Positions 6,511-7,284 of a stretch of DNA of 7,284 bases are shown piece after piece. The translations under genes were made by a program, and so were the position numbers. The notes below the pieces were generated by a model that saw only the letters and a list, made by a program, of their open reading frames with translations, was not told where the DNA came from and made no database searches. The DNA is from Lysobacteraceae bacterium (GTDB lineage: Bacteria; Pseudomonadota; Gammaproteobacteria; Xanthomonadales; Xanthomonadaceae): assembly GCA_003505795.1 (NCBI GenBank), contig DNXT01000065.1, forward strand, positions 1-7,284, given 5' to 3'. Position 1 is the stretch's first letter. Each line of letters opens with the position of its first letter.

Positions 6511-6523
6511 TACACTTTCCCGC
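6511..6523 (+). promoter_or_regulatory. Putative leaderless promoter of apaG (-10 TACACT)
   Basis: TACACT (6511-6516) resembles the -10 consensus and ends seven bases before the ATG at 6524, with TTCCCGC between and no Shine-Dalgarno. A TG dinucleotide lies at 6507-6508, one base too far upstream for a strict extended -10. A good -35-like TTGACG (6483-6488) overlaps the rsmA stop, but 22 bases of spacing is too long for it to pair with this hexamer. The arrangement repeats that seen before rsmA. Confidence 0.45.
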
Positions 6524-6907
6524 ATGCCAGACGCTCCCCGCTACCGGATCGAGGTAGAGGTTTCGCCCCGCTTCCTCGAACACCAATCCGACCCGGCCGA
6601 AGGCCGCTACGCCTTCGCCTACACGATCCGCATCCGCAATGCCGGCGACGTCGCCGCGCGCCTGGTCGCCCGCCACTGGCAGATCACCGACAGCAACGGC
6701 CGCATCGAGCGCGTGGATGGCGAAGGCGTGGTCGGCGAACAGCCGCGCCTGCGCCCCGGCGAGGATTTCCGCTACACCTCCGGGGTGATGCTGGAGACCG
6801 AGTACGGCAGCATGCAGGGCCACTACGACATGGTCGCCGACGACGGCACCGAGTTCGTCGCGCCGATCGGCGCGTTCACGCTCGGCATCGCGCGGACCCT
6901 GCACTGA
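6524..6907 (+). CDS. apaG: ApaG (DUF525) protein, Co2+/Mg2+ efflux-associated name, function unclear
   Basis: The 127-residue product has the normal ApaG length when started at ATG 6524. A TTG at 6506 is in frame but would only add six residues and places the -10-like hexamer inside the gene, so it was not used. ApaG is a single beta-sandwich (fibronectin III-like) domain, also found in some eukaryotic F-box and polymerase-associated proteins. Family hallmarks: VSPRFLEHQS (13-22), YAFAYTIRIRN (29-39), the glycine motif GEGVVGEQP (66-74), which has been discussed as a phosphate or pyrophosphate contact, PGEDFRYTSG (78-87) and MQGHYDM (97-103). The Co2+/Mg2+ label derives from Salmonella corD genetics; the biochemical role is not established. 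Its position between rsmA and apaH is conserved across gammaproteobacteria, and the 13-base gap to apaH implies co-transcription. Confidence 0.96.
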   Translation: MPDAPRYRIEVEVSPRFLEHQSDPAEGRYAFAYTIRIRNAGDVAARLVARHWQITDSNGRIERVDGEGVVGEQPRLRPGEDFRYTSGVMLETEYGSMQGHYDMVADDGTEFVAPIGAFTLGIARTLH

Positions 6908-6908
6908 T

Positions 6909-6913
6909 GGAAG
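6909..6913 (+). promoter_or_regulatory. Ribosome-binding site of apaH
   Basis: GGAAG (6909-6913) lies seven bases before the apaH ATG at 6921, ideal spacing. It contrasts with rsmA and apaG, which have none, and supports apaH being translated from a message started further upstream. Confidence 0.7.
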
Positions 6914-6920
6914 CGCACGC

Positions 6921-7284
6921 ATGAGTGTCTGGGCCATCGGCGACCTGCAGGGTTGCTACGACGTCACCCAGCGATTGCTGGAGAAGATCCGCTTCGATCC
7001 CGCCCAGGACACGCTGTGGTTCTGCGGCGACCTGGTCAACCGCGGCGGCCAGTCGCTGGAAACCCTGCGCCTGGTGCACTCGCTGCGCGAGCACAGCGTG
7101 GTGGTGCTGGGCAACCACGACCTGTCGCTGCTGGCGGTCGGCGCGCGCAGCGAGGAAGAACAGCGCAAGGTCAATCCCGACCTGCAGCGCGTCGTCCTGG
7201 CCGAGGACCGCGACGTGTTGCTGGACTGGCTGCGGATGCAGAAGCTGGCGCACGTCGACCGCGCGCTCGGCTGGATGATGATCC
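6921..7284 (+). CDS. apaH: Symmetrical diadenosine tetraphosphatase ApaH, 3' end missing
   Basis: ApaH splits Ap4A symmetrically into two ADP and can also remove NpnN-type caps from RNA in E. coli. The frame stays open from ATG 6921 to the window edge (121 complete residues), about 40% of the usual 270-320. It is a PPP-family calcineurin-like metallophosphatase: GDLQGCYD (7-14), GDLVNRGGQS (36-45) and GNHDLSLL (64-71) are the first three metal- and phosphate-binding blocks. The remaining histidine blocks lie beyond the window. GDLQG has Gln where the E. coli protein has the classical metal ligand His (GDVHG); as I recall, this Gln is also usual in pseudomonad and xanthomonad ApaH, so it is not a sign of inactivation. 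The alternative start at 6907 is a five-codon frame ending at the apaH ATG and is not the gene. Confidence 0.95.
   Translation, partial: MSVWAIGDLQGCYDVTQRLLEKIRFDPAQDTLWFCGDLVNRGGQSLETLRLVHSLREHSVVVLGNHDLSLLAVGARSEEEQRKVNPDLQRVVLAEDRDVLLDWLRMQKLAHVDRALGWMMI

Noticed and set aside
6921..6955. Loss of a catalytic histidine in ApaH (GDLQG instead of GDVHG)
   Set aside because: To my knowledge GDLQG is the normal form in pseudomonad and xanthomonad ApaH, so it is a lineage feature rather than a defect.
1..7284. CRISPR arrays, tRNA/rRNA genes, insertion sequences, prophage or defence genes
   Set aside because: No regularly spaced repeats, transposase genes, RNA gene signatures or defence domains are present; coding sequence of conserved housekeeping genes fills nearly the whole window.

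Overview
The window holds a high-GC (roughly 70% by eye) gammaproteobacterial housekeeping cluster, with all genes on the + strand. The order is: end of a histone-deacetylase-like amidohydrolase, lptD, surA, pdxA, rsmA (ksgA), apaG, start of apaH. The protein sequences and a GTAG-headed REP palindrome between pdxA and rsmA point to the Xanthomonadaceae/Lysobacteraceae (Lysobacter, Luteimonas, Stenotrophomonas or Xanthomonas relatives). The genus is inferred, not proven.

Layout. Bases 1-609 are the 3' part of the deacetylase gene. Bases 610-714 form a short intergenic region with an 8-bp inverted repeat and a possible weak promoter. lptD (715-3108, best start GTG) overlaps surA (3105-4475) by four bases. 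surA overlaps pdxA (4472-5467) in the same four-base way, but only if pdxA starts at a rare CTG codon; no ATG, GTG or TTG precedes its conserved N-terminal motif. Bases 5468-5691 carry two nested inverted pairs of REP palindromes, the first of which supplies the pdxA stop codon. rsmA (5692-6486) and apaG (6524-6907) each have a -10-like hexamer 6-7 bases before the start codon and no Shine-Dalgarno, suggesting leaderless transcripts. apaH begins at 6921 behind a good ribosome-binding site and runs off the window.

How the genes work together. LptD is the outer-membrane LPS translocon and SurA is the periplasmic chaperone that helps fold outer-membrane proteins including LptD, so their tight coupling makes sense. 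PdxA (vitamin B6 synthesis), RsmA (16S rRNA dimethylation), ApaG (unknown role) and ApaH (Ap4A hydrolysis) are long-standing neighbours in gammaproteobacteria. Here the REP block and the putative separate promoters suggest that lptD-surA-pdxA and rsmA-apaG-apaH may be separate transcription units.

I found no new defence, mobile or biosynthetic system. The interesting signals are in gene boundaries: the pdxA start codon, the REP-derived stop, the putative leaderless starts and start-codon choice in lptD and apaG.
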